Positions 63,643 through 64,000 of a stretch of 64,000 nt of DNA are shown piece by piece; the first letter of the stretch is position 1, and each line of letters begins with the position of its first letter. Source of the DNA: Sinohyriopsis cumingii (Eukaryota > Mollusca > Bivalvia > Unionida > Unionidae); contig CM068831.1 in assembly GCA_028554795.2 (NCBI GenBank), positions 31,918,644 to 31,982,643 on the forward strand. Direction: 5' to 3'. A program made the translations under genes and the position numbers. A model generated the notes under the pieces. That model was not told the DNA's origin, did not search any database, and saw only the letters and a list, made by a program, of their open reading frames with translations.

Positions 63643-64000
63643 ATTCAGTATTAATTTTCCAACTGCGATTCGGGTAAGCGACATCGCGTTAGCACAGTTG
63701 CGATTATACCACAGTTGGCCAAATATCAGATCAAAATCATTTTGTGAATTACCAGCAAATAATTCGTTGTGTTTGCAAATAAAAATAAACCCGATGGTAC
63801 ACCCGACTGGAACGTTGTTGGAATATCCACCGGGTGCTATCAGATCGAAGAAATCAATGAGGAATTAGCGCGTAGAATAAAAAATATCACCGGGAAGGAA
63901 TCCAAGATAGTAATAACAACCCACGAACCAACACTGTCTTCCGCAATCGAGATTAACTTTCCCGATTACGCCGTGGATATATATGAGTCATCGATCAGAA
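63614..64000 (+). pseudogene. Conserved Polinton virion protein, 5' part
   Basis: [20 protein letters not shown] followed by LRLYHSWPNIRSKSF, a frameshift near 63810, then GCYQIEEINEELARRIKN and EINFPDYAVDIYESS to the window edge. The layout (YxSWPNI, then a YxIxxIN block, then a beta-strand VDx end) is one I associate with a widespread Polinton protein next to structural genes. It overlaps the end of the hydrophobic-protein gene by about 28 bp. Confidence 0.6.

Overview
The window looks like repeat-rich nuclear DNA of an invertebrate animal. A marine, perhaps molluscan, host is my guess from the mix of mobile elements. I see no ordinary host housekeeping gene. What can be read is a stack of mobile and virus-like elements in AT-rich intergenic DNA: non-LTR and Gypsy-like retrotransposon fragments, tRNA-derived SINEs, a DDE-integrase transposase relic, a broken HECT-like gene, and at least three Maverick/Polinton-type elements (the transposon/adintovirus group with PolB, integrase, packaging ATPase, adenain-like protease and jelly-roll capsid genes).

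The standout is at 4856-19601. It is a 14.7-kb, almost perfect palindrome with two 7.3-kb arms meeting at a 35-bp spacer (12200-12234). It is flanked by a 5-bp direct repeat (CCACA) and starts and ends with AGCAGCAGG...CCTGCTGCT. Each arm carries two terminal boxes, the C-terminal half of a Polinton-type packaging ATPase, an HTH/coiled-coil protein, two small unknown proteins, a 1062-residue primase plus SF2 helicase resembling herpesvirus origin-binding proteins, and a Cys-rich zinc-ribbon protein. All non-relic genes are open in both arms. About 22 copies of a nested ~48-bp dyad sit between the genes. No polymerase, integrase, protease or capsid gene is present. My reading is a non-autonomous, satellite-like relative of Polintons that has its own replication initiator and borrows integrase from full-length elements. 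The palindrome may be a head-to-head replication form that was integrated.

Layout: 1-1290, L1-like reverse-transcriptase remnant; 1500-4850, no gene; 4851-19606, the palindrome with its target duplication; 19960-20450, a second RT remnant on the minus strand; 20800-21050, a SINE; 24700-27060, a Gypsy-like remnant on the minus strand; 27100-36570, decayed Polinton 1 (PolB, integrase, capsid, pVI-like, protease and fibre-like remnants); 36423-37779, a 142-bp inverted repeat; 38936-44450, decayed Polinton 2 (ATPase, PLA2-like, integrase, SF1 helicase); 44627-45470, a DDE integrase-type transposase relic; 48050-48775, SINEs; 50957-52890, a HECT-like pseudogene; 57573-64000 and beyond, Polinton 3 (terminal box, scaffold-like gene, capsid, pVI-like, protease, fibre-like and membrane proteins).

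Polintons 1 and 3 share a collinear structural cassette. Polinton 2 and the palindrome share the ATPase-plus-terminus end. The palindrome therefore sits among relatives that could once have supplied its missing functions. Similarity statements come from reading motifs by eye; no database search was run.
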